The notes beneath the pieces are model-generated. The model saw nothing but the letters and a program-made list of their open reading frames with translations, had not been told where the DNA came from and made no database searches. A DNA stretch of 64,000 bases from Paenibacillus methanolicus (GTDB taxonomy: Bacteria > Bacillota > Bacilli > Paenibacillales > Paenibacillaceae), in contig NZ_VNHS01000002.1 of NCBI RefSeq assembly GCF_008124765.1, forward strand, positions 915,730 to 979,729, read 5' to 3'. Shown here piece after piece: positions 17,310 to 25,540 of the stretch (position 1 is the first letter of the stretch; the number at the start of each line of letters is the position of its first letter). A program made the position numbers and the translations under genes.

Positions 17310-18275
17310 TTAGTACACGCCGTCCTCGCCCATCTTCTTCGCCAGCTTGTTGGCGAGGATGACGAGAATGAGGCCGACCAGCCCTTTGAACAAGCCGACG
17401 GTCGTGCTGTAGCTAAGCTGCCCGTTCTTGAGGCCCGCCGTGTAAATGTACGTATCGAATATTTCCGCCACCTCGCGGTTCAGCGAGTTGAGCAGCAGAT
17501 ACATATGCTCGAACCCGAGGTCGAGCGTGCTGCCGATCTTCAGAATAAGCAGCGTGATGATGACCGGACGAATCGCGGGCAGCGTCACGTGCCACATTTT
17601 CCGCAGACGCCCCGCGCCGTCCATCTCCGCCGCCTCGTACAGCTGCGGATCGACGACCGTGATCGCCGAGATGAAGATGATGGTCGACCAGCCGAGCTCC
17701 TTCCAGATGATCTGGCCGATGTACATCGTGCGCAGCCACTCCGCCGAGGTAAGGAAGTTGATCTTGGCGAAGCCCATGGCGGCCAACAGCTCGTTGACGA
17801 CCCCGCCGTCCACGGTCAGGAACACGTAGCAGATCGAGACGATGATGACCCAGGAGAGGAAGTGCGGAATGTAAATGATCGTCTGCACCGCGCCTTTGAA
17901 GAACCGATGCCGGACCTCGTTGAGCATGAGCGCCAATATAATCGGCAGCGGGAAGAAAAAGACGATGTTCATGAAGAACAACACGAGCGTGTTGCGCAGC
18001 AGCATCCAAAACGTCGGTTCGGTGAACAGCCGCTCGAAATGCTTGAAGCCGACCCACGGACTATCCTTGATGCCGAGGAAAGGCTGGTAATCCTGGAACG
18101 CGATGACGAGTCCGCCCATCGGCAAGTACTTGAACGCGATAAAAAATAGGAAGCCGGGCAGTATCATCAGATAGAGCAGCTTGTTGCGCCGGATCTCCTT
18201 CCACGGGATGGCGGCTCTCTTCTTGCGGATGCGGGCAGGCGAGAGCGAGACCTGCGGCGCGACGGTTTCCTGCAT
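17310..18275 (-). CDS. ABC transporter permease (LplB-like)
   Basis: This 321-residue permease with six membrane helices starts at the ATG at 18275 behind AAGGAGGAG; an upstream in-frame ATG at 18308 lies before that site. The EAA loop reads YEAAEMDGAGRLRKMWHVTLPAIRP. The opening ILPGFLFFIAFKYLPMGG is characteristic of the LplB/YtcP group. It heads the minus-strand pectin operon. Its partner permease is divergently transcribed from about 290 bp away. Confidence 0.92.
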   Translation of the reverse strand: MQETVAPQVSLSPARIRKKRAAIPWKEIRRNKLLYLMILPGFLFFIAFKYLPMGGLVIAFQDYQPFLGIKDSPWVGFKHFERLFTEPTFWMLLRNTLVLFFMNIVFFFPLPIILALMLNEVRHRFFKGAVQTIIYIPHFLSWVIIVSICYVFLTVDGGVVNELLAAMGFAKINFLTSAEWLRTMYIGQIIWKELGWSTIIFISAITVVDPQLYEAAEMDGAGRLRKMWHVTLPAIRPVIITLLILKIGSTLDLGFEHMYLLLNSLNREVAEIFDTYIYTAGLKNGQLSYSTTVGLFKGLVGLILVILANKLAKKMGEDGVY

Positions 18276-18565
18276 TCGTAACTCCTCCTTGTAAGCGCTG
18301 CCGTTCATGTCCTAAGCGTAGAGCGTAAGCGGCGTTCCGTACATAATCATTTGAACACGCACCGCCGCGCAGCCCGCCGTTGCAACGTTTCGGACAAGCG
18401 CATCTGGGCTGATGACAACCGCCTGAGCTCATGATTATCGCCCTCAGGCCACCCTCGCCGCCCCCTGCAAGTCCCGCTAGAGGAACACCTCGGCTGCGGA
18501 TTATATACGGAATGCGAGCGGCTTGGTACAGTCGAGATATCTTACATCCCAAGGAGGACAACCGC
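18276..18565. promoter_or_regulatory. Divergent promoter region of the pectin importer, with a cre-like site
   Basis: This 290-bp region separates the two permease genes. On the minus strand TATAAT occurs at 18500-18505. TGTAAGCGCTGCCG at 18290-18303 matches the CcpA cre consensus at 12 of 14 positions and would sit in the untranslated leader of the minus operon, suggesting catabolite repression. No clear pair of -35 boxes was found, consistent with an activator-dependent promoter. Confidence 0.4.
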
Positions 18566-19447
18566 ATGTCGACATCTCGCAAACGATCGTCCGCGGGCAG
18601 CCGGCTGTTCCACGCCGCGAACAATACGGCTTTGACGCTGATCGCCCTCATTTGCCTGGTCCCGTTTCTGAATGTATTCGCAAGCTCGTTCGCATCCACG
18701 CAGGAGGTCGTCGCCAAGAAGTTCATCCTATTCCCGACGACGTTCTCGCTCGACGCTTACCGGTACGTGCTCTCCACGCCGACCCTGTTCAAGGGACTGG
18801 CCGTCTCGATCGGCGTCACCGTCGTCGGCACGGTCGTCAGCATGGCGCTCACCGCCCTCATGGCGTACGGCCTGTCCCGCAAATATTTGTACGGCCGCGA
18901 TTTCATTAATTTCGTCGTCGTCTTCTCCATGCTGTTCAGCGGGGGGATGATTCCGACCTTCCTCGTCGTCAAATATTTCGGCCTCATCGATTCGTACTGG
19001 TCGATGATCGTGCCCGTGGCGGTCAATGCCTTCAATCTGATCATCATGCGCAACTTCTTCCAGGCGCTGCCGGAAGGCTTGGAGGAATCGGCCAAGATCG
19101 ACGGCTCGAACGACTTCGGCGTCTTCTTCCGCATCATGCTGCCGCTGGCCATTCCGTCAATCGCGACGATCTCCCTGTTCTATGCGGTCACCTATTGGAA
19201 CACATACATGAACGCGATTCTCTACATTATGGATTCCGCCAAGTGGCCGATCCAGGTACTCCTGCGCCAGATCGTGCTCGTCTCGAGCGGCATGCAGGCC
19301 GAAGGCACCTCGGTCGACGTCATCCCGCCCGCGCAAACGATCAAGATGGCCGTCATCGTCGTCGCCACGCTCCCGATGCTGATCGCCTATCCGTTCGTAC
19401 AGAAGCATTTTGTGAAAGGCGCGCTGATCGGGGCGGTAAAAGGGTAG
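18566..19447 (+). CDS. ABC transporter permease (LplC/AraQ-like)
   Basis: The 293-residue form starts at the ATG at 18566, 8 bases after AAGGAGG; upstream in-frame starts lack such a site. Six membrane helices are predicted; the EAA loop is LEESAKIDGSNDFGVFFRIMLPLAIPS and the end is YPFVQKHFVKGALIGAVKG, the usual LplC terminus. It should pair with the LplB-like permease transcribed the opposite way. Splitting the pair over a divergent promoter is unusual for this family. A MITE-like element lies 24 bp after its stop codon. Confidence 0.92.
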   Translation: MSTSRKRSSAGSRLFHAANNTALTLIALICLVPFLNVFASSFASTQEVVAKKFILFPTTFSLDAYRYVLSTPTLFKGLAVSIGVTVVGTVVSMALTALMAYGLSRKYLYGRDFINFVVVFSMLFSGGMIPTFLVVKYFGLIDSYWSMIVPVAVNAFNLIIMRNFFQALPEGLEESAKIDGSNDFGVFFRIMLPLAIPSIATISLFYAVTYWNTYMNAILYIMDSAKWPIQVLLRQIVLVSSGMQAEGTSVDVIPPAQTIKMAVIVVATLPMLIAYPFVQKHFVKGALIGAVKG

Positions 19448-19471
19448 TGGCGCTCCCCCTTACCCCCGCCG

Positions 19472-19752
19472 TAATGCTGTCAGGTTAAGAGGGCTTCGCC
19501 CTTTGACCCGACTTTTATTGCTCCCTCCCCCTTCCCCCTCCGCTGAGGGGAACCATAGGGCTTTGCCCTCTGGACTCCCTTTTTCGTGCTGTCGCACTTG
19601 TTCGCGGTCGGCGGTTGGGCTTGAGCGGGGCACGCTTTTGTCCTGACGGACAAAGCTTCAATTGGTTTTGAAGGCAATCCTAAGTCATCAGCCTGTCAAC
19701 TATGGGCCCCGGGTGGCTCACCGGACGTTTTTTCCTTAACCTAACAGCATTG
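19472..19752. mobile_element. MITE-like element, copy 2
   Basis: This 281-bp copy starts TAATGCTGTCAGGTTAAG and ends CTTAACCTAACAGCATTG. It is flanked by the perfect 9-bp direct repeat CCCCCGCCG at 19463-19471 and 19753-19761. The central ~110 bases differ from copy 1 by only a few substitutions, while an internal block of about 25 bp is missing, so both copies look recent. Same strand orientation as copy 1. Confidence 0.8.
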
Positions 19753-19945
19753 CCCCCGCCGAGGGGAACCAGAAGGTTGCCCCTTTCGAGGAAAGCCCGC
19801 TAGTCCTCCGGACTGGCTCTTGTTCGAGCTTCGTTCGTTACGTTTTGCCTTGGGTAGTGTCCTGTAGGGGGATGGGGCTTGATGCGGCTACGTGCTGACC
19901 TTCGCTTTCGTCCGCTTGCGCGGACGCGCTTTACCTATCCTTAGC
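19753..19945. repeat. Diverged relative of the MITE-like element, host of copy 2
   Basis: Removing copy 2 and one target duplicate joins CGCTCCCCCTTACCC at the left to CCGCCGAGGGGAACCA at the right. That series matches the inside of the element itself (CTCCCCCTTCCCC then CCGCCGAGGGGAACCA). Further along, GGACT, CTTGTTCG, GGGCTTGAnGCGG and CGCTTTnGTCC...GGAC occur in the same order as in copies 1 and 2 but at lower identity. This looks like an older, decayed element into which copy 2 inserted. Confidence 0.5.
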
Positions 19946-19980
19946 AAAGAAAAGCCGCAATCCCGTGTGGATGTGCGGCT
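19946..19980 (-). terminator. Terminator of the AraC-type regulator
   Basis: On the minus strand AGCCGCA and TGCGGCT flank a 13-base loop and are followed by TTTCTTT. Confidence 0.75.
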
Positions 19981-20007
19981 TCGTCATGCGGCGGTATATG
20001 ATGAGGG

Positions 20008-22254
20008 CTAGGAGCTCTGTTGCTCCTTCCGGTAGGCGCCTGGCGTCACGTTCTCTTTCTTGCGGAAGGAACGAATGAAGTTCTGCGGGTTCTGGTACTG
20101 CAGCCGCTCCGCGATATCCTTCACGGACAGTTCGGTCTCGATCAGCCACTTCTTGGCCATGTCCAACCGGTAGTTCATCAAGTATTCGCTGAACGTAATG
20201 CCGAACTCCTTGCGGAAAATGCTGCTTAAGTAGTTCGGATTGTAATGCAGCCGGTCGGCGATCAGCTCGAGCGACAGTTCCTTGTCGTACTCCTCGCGCA
20301 CGATGGCCGCGACCTGATCGGAGAGCGAGCGGAATTGGCGGTTCGTCTTCTCCTTCATGACGCGCACCATCGGCTGGATCGCTTCCTCGATCAGAATGCG
20401 CTCGATCTCCTCCGGGTTGCGGATTTGAAGCAGCCGCTGGAAGAGCGTGCGGTTGTCCGGCGTCAGCAGCACTTGAATGCCGAGCAGCTGCTCGAGCTGG
20501 ATCAGGTTGTTGACGAGGCGGATGAGCGTCATCTCGAAATCGGCGGAATCCTTGCTCGTCTTCATCATCTCGGCGAGGAATGGATACAGCGCGCGGGAGA
20601 CGCCCTGCTCGTCGCCCAGCCGGATGGCATCGAACAACGCGTTCTCCAGCTGGGCCGGATAATGCAGCACGACCGGCCCGGAGACGACGCCCGAGACGTC
20701 CTCGTAGAAAATGATCGATTCCTTGCCGAGATTGAGCCGTTGGTGGAGCGCCTGCTTGCCCATCTCGCACGCTTCTCTGCTGCCGAGCGCCAGATCCTCG
20801 TATAAGTTGCCGAAGCCGACGCTCACCGATACGCCGAGCACGTCTCGCGCGCGGCGCACGGCGGCTTTGGCCGTATCGAGCAGCCATCTTCGGATGTCAT
20901 CCTCCGATTCTCCGCCAGGCATTAGGATCGTCGCCTGGGTCGTATCGTTCAGGACGATCGGGATGAGCCGACGCTCCGGCGCCACGAGCTCCGCGATCAG
21001 CTGGCTTATCGCCAGCAGGAGCATGTCCTTGTCGGCGGCGTCCCGCCCCCCGTAGCTGTCCAGCTGGATCAGCATGACCGCGTAGCGGCAGCCCGTTGCC
21101 GGCCGATAGCCGAACCGGTGCAGATGATGATCGAGTTCTTCGAGGGCGATGCGCCCGCGCAGCAGGTTCTGCGCGAACTGCGTCTCCAGCTTCGGCAGCT
21201 CGGTTTCGATCATCTGCTCAAGCCCCTGCTTCTCGTCGAGAATCGCGTCGATCGAGCCGATGATCCAATCGATCTCGTTGTCCCTCGGACCGGCGGCCGC
21301 GGCGGGCAGACGACGCTGGATGCGGCGAATCGAATTGGCGAAGTAATAGGAGATGAAGTACGCCACGACGGCAATGAGCGCCGTGATGACCAGTCCCATG
21401 ACGACGAGGCCGTAACGGGCCGTCCGCAGCGCCTCCGTCGTCTCGCCGGGCTCGAGCGGCGTCGCATAGATCCAGTTGTTGTAGTCGGAACGGGCGAAGA
21501 CGACGCTCGGCTTCTTCTCCGCTTCGGTTCTGAACTCGACAAGGCCGCTCCGCTGGGCCCCGCTCTCCTCGGCCGCGGTCGCAAGGCCGGACAACTGCGC
21601 TTCGGAGAGCCCGAGCGCGCGATTCTCGTACAATAGCTCGCCCTGGCTGTTCAGAATTACGATTGCGGATTCGTCTTCCGTCCGCAGAATGCGGTTTAAG
21701 CCGGCGAGCGACAGGTCCGCCAGCGCGATCGCCTCCTTCTTGCTCGAGAAGGCCGGCAGCGTGTAGACGAATCGCAGCCCGCTGTCCGTCCGCTGCCAGA
21801 ACAGGCCGCGCGAGCGGCTGTTCATATAGGCCGCTACCAACTCCTCTCGCCTGGCGGAGGACAGTTGAGACAGCTTGCCGCTTGCGATCTCCCAGTTCTT
21901 CACGAGGCTGATCAGCGTATATTGGGCGCCCTCCAATCCCATCGAGGCGATATAATTCAGCTGCGTGTTCACGCTCCGGTAGGCTTCGAAATCCTGCACC
22001 GTGATCGGATTCTTAATGACGTCGCGGAACGAGCTGGTCGTGCTATAGGTGCTGAAAGCGTATTCAATTGTTTTCACTTTTTGCTCCAGACTGTTCTTCG
22101 TCTGGGTGATGAACGCTTGTTTGCTGACGGCGACCCGCTCCAGAACGGATTGTTTCGTCGTCATATAGATGTACGTGCCGAAGCTGGCCACAAGGCCGAT
22201 TCCCAAGATGAGAATGGACACGAATATGCGGGTGAACGTGGTTCCTCTTTTCAT
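20008..22254 (-). CDS. Membrane-bound AraC-family transcriptional regulator
   Basis: This 748-residue protein has a membrane helix at about 10-32, an extracellular cache-like sensor to about 280, a second helix (about 283-305, LVVMGLVITALIAVVAYFISYYF), a cytoplasmic linker and a C-terminal AraC DNA-binding domain (about 645-745: LSLELIADRLHYNPNYLSSIFRKEFG and LSVKDIAERLQYQNPQNFIRSFRKKEN). This one-component type commonly controls Paenibacillus glycan-uptake clusters. It lies between the importer and the rhamnogalacturonan acetylesterase, so it is the likely activator of the pectin locus. A -35/-10 pair is visible upstream. Confidence 0.9.
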   Translation of the reverse strand: MKRGTTFTRIFVSILILGIGLVASFGTYIYMTTKQSVLERVAVSKQAFITQTKNSLEQKVKTIEYAFSTYSTTSSFRDVIKNPITVQDFEAYRSVNTQLNYIASMGLEGAQYTLISLVKNWEIASGKLSQLSSARREELVAAYMNSRSRGLFWQRTDSGLRFVYTLPAFSSKKEAIALADLSLAGLNRILRTEDESAIVILNSQGELLYENRALGLSEAQLSGLATAAEESGAQRSGLVEFRTEAEKKPSVVFARSDYNNWIYATPLEPGETTEALRTARYGLVVMGLVITALIAVVAYFISYYFANSIRRIQRRLPAAAAGPRDNEIDWIIGSIDAILDEKQGLEQMIETELPKLETQFAQNLLRGRIALEELDHHLHRFGYRPATGCRYAVMLIQLDSYGGRDAADKDMLLLAISQLIAELVAPERRLIPIVLNDTTQATILMPGGESEDDIRRWLLDTAKAAVRRARDVLGVSVSVGFGNLYEDLALGSREACEMGKQALHQRLNLGKESIIFYEDVSGVVSGPVVLHYPAQLENALFDAIRLGDEQGVSRALYPFLAEMMKTSKDSADFEMTLIRLVNNLIQLEQLLGIQVLLTPDNRTLFQRLLQIRNPEEIERILIEEAIQPMVRVMKEKTNRQFRSLSDQVAAIVREEYDKELSLELIADRLHYNPNYLSSIFRKEFGITFSEYLMNYRLDMAKKWLIETELSVKDIAERLQYQNPQNFIRSFRKKENVTPGAYRKEQQSS

Positions 22255-22293
22255 CGCGAACTCCTTTGCCGCCGTATATTTGGGTCTTGCCCC

Positions 22294-22323
22294 ATTATAT
22301 AGGCAGCTTTAAGCTTTTGACAA
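22294..22323 (-). promoter_or_regulatory. Promoter of the AraC-type regulator
   Basis: On the minus strand TTGTCA (22323-22318) and TATAAT (22299-22294) are 18 bases apart, about 40 bp before the start codon. Confidence 0.6.
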
Positions 22324-22329
22324 ATAGAT

Positions 22330-22343
22330 TAGCATCCATGCTA
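22330..22343. promoter_or_regulatory. TAGCAT-CC-ATGCTA palindrome
   Basis: A perfect 6-2-6 palindrome lies just upstream of the regulator's -35 box and about 40 bp before the divergent acetylesterase gene. The position suits an operator for both genes; binding is not shown. Confidence 0.4.
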
Positions 22344-22381
22344 TCTATATCATTTCACCGTTCGAGGAGGTCATAACAGAG

Positions 22382-23068
22382 ATGATCGGCTTATACCTTG
22401 CAGGAGATTCCACCGCCGCGCAGAAGGGCGGCGCCGAGAAACCGATGGCGGGCTGGGGCGAGTTTCTCCCCTTCCGCTTCCAATCCGGCGTGGCCGTGCG
22501 CAACTGGGCGATCAACGGCCGAAGCACCAAATCGTTCATCGCGGAGGGGCGCCTGGCCGCGATCGCGCGGGAGATCGCGCCGGGCGATTATTGGTTCATC
22601 CAGTTCGGGCACAACGACGGCAAGACCGAGGACCCGTCGCGGTATTGCGATGCCGACGATTACCAGGCGAACCTGGGCCGGTTCGTCACCGCCGCGCGCG
22701 AAGCCGGCGCCGTCCCGGTGCTGTTGACGCCGGTCAGCCGCCGCCGGTTCAATCCGGACGGGGAGCTTGATCCGCTCGCGGTCGGTTCTTATCCCGAAGC
22801 GATGCGGGAGGCGGCCGCGGAGCTGGGCGTTCCGCTGCTCGACTTGTTCGCGCGTTCGCAGCGGTTGTACGCGGAGACCGGCGTCGAGGCTTCCAAGTCG
22901 TTGTTCGTCCACCTCGCTCCCGGCGCGCACCCGAACTATCCGGACGGCTTGACGGACGATACGCATTTCTCCGAGCAGGGCGCCCGCGCGATTGCGCGGC
23001 TTGTCGCGGAGGAGATTCGCCGCCATCCAGCGCTTGATGCGCTGGCGGCGCGTCTGTTGGCGGAGTGA
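22382..23068 (+). CDS. Rhamnogalacturonan acetylesterase (SGNH, CE12-like)
   Basis: This 228-residue SGNH hydrolase has the four family blocks: GDST (nucleophile Ser near residue 10), NWAINGRSTKSF (Gly/Asn block), FGHND (Asn) and DDTHFSEQGA (Asp and His). It is close to RhgT/YesT in layout. There is no signal peptide, so it deacetylates imported fragments. GAGGAGG lies 11 bases before the ATG. It is transcribed divergently from the AraC regulator. Confidence 0.9.
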   Translation: MIGLYLAGDSTAAQKGGAEKPMAGWGEFLPFRFQSGVAVRNWAINGRSTKSFIAEGRLAAIAREIAPGDYWFIQFGHNDGKTEDPSRYCDADDYQANLGRFVTAAREAGAVPVLLTPVSRRRFNPDGELDPLAVGSYPEAMREAAAELGVPLLDLFARSQRLYAETGVEASKSLFVHLAPGAHPNYPDGLTDDTHFSEQGARAIARLVAEEIRRHPALDALAARLLAE

Positions 23069-23086
23069 GCGAAATCGTAGAAGCGC

Positions 23087-23124
23087 ATGCCAAAAAGGCT
23101 GCCCGCGGGCAGCCTTTTTGGCAT
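23087..23124. terminator. Bidirectional terminator
   Basis: ATGCCAAAAAGGCTGCCC pairs with GGGCAGCCTTTTTGGCAT around GC. It lies between the convergent acetylesterase and sirtuin genes, with T runs in both directions. Confidence 0.85.
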
Positions 23125-23142
23125 GACCGGCTTACTATAATC

Positions 23143-23892
23143 CTAGAGAACCGAGCCGCCTTCGTGCCCTTCGTTCTCGCTAAGCTCCTTCGCCGCCTTG
23201 CTCAATGCTTCGCCGATCGACGCACGAAGGACCTGATCCGCGAAGCCGTCCAGCGGCCTCGGGTCATGGTTCACGATCGCGAGCCTCGCCCCGTTCCGCT
23301 TGGCCAACATCGGAATTTGGTTCGCCGGACTGACCGCCAGCGAGGAACCGAGCACGATTAGCAGGTCGGCGCCGGAACCCCACCGCTCTGCAAGGTCAAG
23401 CGCCTCTTCCGGCAGCCGCTCCCCGAACAGCACGACGTTCGGCCGCACGAAGCCGCCGCATTCGCAAGCCGTCATCGCATCCGGAGGCAGATAACGCGCC
23501 GCTTCGTATTGCTTGCCGCAGCCCATGCATCGCAGACTCCCCAGATCGCCGTGCAATTTCGCGATGCGCCGCGTCCCGGCCTGCTCGTGGTAATCGTCCA
23601 CGTTCTGCGTAATGATGCCATGAACCTTGCCGCGCCGCTCCCAGTCCGCCAGGATGCGATGGCCTTGATTCGGCCGGCAGCTTCGCATCGATTCGATCCG
23701 CCACCGGTAGAAGCGGACGAACTCGTCCCGGTTGCGCGCCATCGCTTCGGTGGACGCCAGTTCGGCGGGATTGCGGTTATTCCACATCCCCCGGTCCGCC
23801 GAACGGAAATCCGGCAGTCCGCTCTCCGTCGACATGCCCGCTCCGGTGAAGACGATCGTCCGGCGCGATTCGGCTAGCAGCTTGCTCAGCAT
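23143..23892 (-). CDS. NAD-dependent protein deacylase (sirtuin)
   Basis: This 249-residue protein has the NAD-binding GAGMSTESGLPDFRS, the QNVDDYHEQAG segment, the catalytic His in KLHGDL, a zinc-binding set (CMGC ... CECGG) and GSSLAVSPAN. This is the CobB/SrtN class. It lies 34 bp downstream of the GH53 gene, so the two may be cotranscribed. Confidence 0.92.
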   Translation of the reverse strand: MLSKLLAESRRTIVFTGAGMSTESGLPDFRSADRGMWNNRNPAELASTEAMARNRDEFVRFYRWRIESMRSCRPNQGHRILADWERRGKVHGIITQNVDDYHEQAGTRRIAKLHGDLGSLRCMGCGKQYEAARYLPPDAMTACECGGFVRPNVVLFGERLPEEALDLAERWGSGADLLIVLGSSLAVSPANQIPMLAKRNGARLAIVNHDPRPLDGFADQVLRASIGEALSKAAKELSENEGHEGGSVL

Positions 23893-23926
23893 CGCATTCT
23901 CCTCCTCGCGCTTGCGCGCGGATTCA

Positions 23927-25057
23927 TTAGAATCGCGCGAAGACGTTCAACGAATCGAGCGCGTTGCCCTCGAAATCGAACAGTCCTTGGTTGCCCCAAT
24001 GATTGCCCATCGCGCCGACGTCGTGCCCGTATTCCATGCCGGGTGGGCTCGCCCAGCTGGTACCATCGAGCGGTAGCCATGCCGGCTCCCAATACACGAT
24101 GCCGAGTCCGCGGCCGTCCGGCACGCGCTGCACCGTCGTCATCAGGTCGGACAGAAACCGCGCCTGCCCTTCCACCGTCGCCGGATAGCCGCCGATCCGC
24201 GCCGACTCCGCCGTGAAGATATCCGCGCCGTGCTTGCTATCCGCCGTGAAGCCGTACGCCGTCTCGACGACGAGCACGTCCTTGTCGTAGCGCGCGCTAA
24301 TGTCCGTCATATTGGCGCTCAGCTCGTCCAAGCTGCCGTGCCAGATCGGATAGTAGGACAAACCGATAATGTCGTAATCGACTTGCCGCGCCTGCATTTC
24401 ATCGAACCAAGTCCGGTACAGCACGTTGGAGCCGCCAGCATCGAGATGAAGAATGATGTTGGAGTCGCCCGCTTCCCGCGTCGCCCGAATGCCCGCTTGC
24501 AGCAGTCGCGCCAGCCGATCGAGCGCAGCCTTCCACTCGCCTGCTTCCGTCTCCACGAACCGTTTCTCTTCAAAATGGTACTTCGGCGTCCGGCCCTCCG
24601 GCCACAGCATGCCGTTCGTCGTCTCGTTGCCGATCTGCACGAGCTCCGGCAGCGCGCCCTTCGCCTTGAAACGCGCCAGCACGTCCGCCGTGTAGCGGTA
24701 CACTTGCTCCTCCAGCGCCGCGCCGGTCAACGCCGCCCATGACTTCGGCTTGTACTGCTTCTTCGGATCGGCCCAGAAATCGCTATAGTGGAAATCCAAC
24801 ATCACCTGCAAGCCGTGCGCTCTGGCCCGTTTGGCCACCTCCAGAGTCGTCGCCAGGTCGTTCGTCCCGCCCAGATACGGCGTGCCGTCCTCCGCGTATG
24901 GATCAACCCACAGACGTAGCCGAACGACGTTCAGCCCCTTGATCCGAAGAATGTCGAACAAATCTTTGCGCTCCCCGTCCAGGAAATACGCGCCGCCCAA
25001 ACTTTCAATTTCCTTGACGATCGAAATATCCGCGCCTTTAATGAATGGTTGGTTCAT
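23927..25057 (-). CDS. GH53 arabinogalactan endo-beta-1,4-galactanase
   Basis: This 376-residue TIM barrel has the acid/base Glu145 in QIGNETTNG and the nucleophile Glu265 in VVETAYGF. The start FIKGADISIVKEIESLGGAYF and the tail GHDVGAMGNHWGNQGLFDFEGNAL are typical of the family. It lacks a signal peptide, unlike secreted galactanases, so it should act on imported galactan oligomers, extending the pectin locus to galactan side chains. Confidence 0.92.
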   Translation of the reverse strand: MNQPFIKGADISIVKEIESLGGAYFLDGERKDLFDILRIKGLNVVRLRLWVDPYAEDGTPYLGGTNDLATTLEVAKRARAHGLQVMLDFHYSDFWADPKKQYKPKSWAALTGAALEEQVYRYTADVLARFKAKGALPELVQIGNETTNGMLWPEGRTPKYHFEEKRFVETEAGEWKAALDRLARLLQAGIRATREAGDSNIILHLDAGGSNVLYRTWFDEMQARQVDYDIIGLSYYPIWHGSLDELSANMTDISARYDKDVLVVETAYGFTADSKHGADIFTAESARIGGYPATVEGQARFLSDLMTTVQRVPDGRGLGIVYWEPAWLPLDGTSWASPPGMEYGHDVGAMGNHWGNQGLFDFEGNALDSLNVFARF

Positions 25058-25141
25058 GCCGCAAGTCCCTTCTGCTCGTTCGTCCGCCCGGCCGGTCGGC
25101 CAAGGCTGCCTATTACTGCCGTCCGCTATACCATGTTGAAT

Positions 25142-25276
25142 CTATTCTTTCGGACGATACTTGTTCATGATCGCTTCCCGTTTTTTCTTCCTATCCGCCA
25201 TGATTTCATCCTGCGTCCGGTCCTTGAGCGGGACAGGCTTTGTCCGAAACGGCACAACCTTCTTGCCACTCTTCAT
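25142..25276 (-). CDS. Small basic hypothetical protein, 44 residues
   Basis: An ATG with GGAAAAGGTG upstream opens a 44-residue, Lys/Arg-rich frame (starts MKSGKKVVPFRTKPVPLKD, ends MNKYRPKE). It has no membrane segment or recognised domain. Codon use resembles its neighbours. It sits between GH53 and a small-gene pair. Confidence 0.5.
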   Translation of the reverse strand: MKSGKKVVPFRTKPVPLKDRTQDEIMADRKKKREAIMNKYRPKE

Positions 25277-25325
25277 TTCTATTCACCTTTTCCGAGTTGA
25301 ATAGAACTAGTTTTGACAAGTAGAG

Positions 25326-25361
25326 AAAAAATAAACCCCGCTTGGAAGCTCCAGGCGGGGG
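25326..25361 (-). terminator. Terminator after the 56-residue gene
   Basis: On the minus strand CCCCGC-CTGGA-GCT-TCCAAGCGGGG is followed by TTTATTTTTT, starting 9 bases after the stop codon. Confidence 0.85.
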
Positions 25362-25369
25362 TTATGCCC

Positions 25370-25540
25370 TTAACGGGTTAATTGAGCAAGGCGCTCAATA
25401 TCGCGTTCGATCAAGGAAGTACGTTGGCCAATCTGCTTCAACTTCAGTTCGCGCAGCTTCCGACGTTTTTCGATAATGCTTTGCTGGGAAACATCCTCCA
25501 GCACTTTAACCGCGGAAGGTAACTCGTCAAGCTGTTTCAT
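25370..25540 (-). CDS. Small charged helical protein, 56 residues, coupled to the membrane protein gene
   Basis: The ATG at 25540 has AAGGAGG about 10 bases upstream, inside the end of the membrane-protein gene, which it overlaps by 14 bases. The product (MKQLDELPSAVKVLEDVSQQ ... RDIERLAQLTR) is a single predicted amphipathic helix rich in Lys, Arg, Glu and Leu. Overlap, strong ribosome site and a following terminator argue for a real, translationally coupled gene of unknown function. Confidence 0.65.
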   Translation of the reverse strand: MKQLDELPSAVKVLEDVSQQSIIEKRRKLRELKLKQIGQRTSLIERDIERLAQLTR

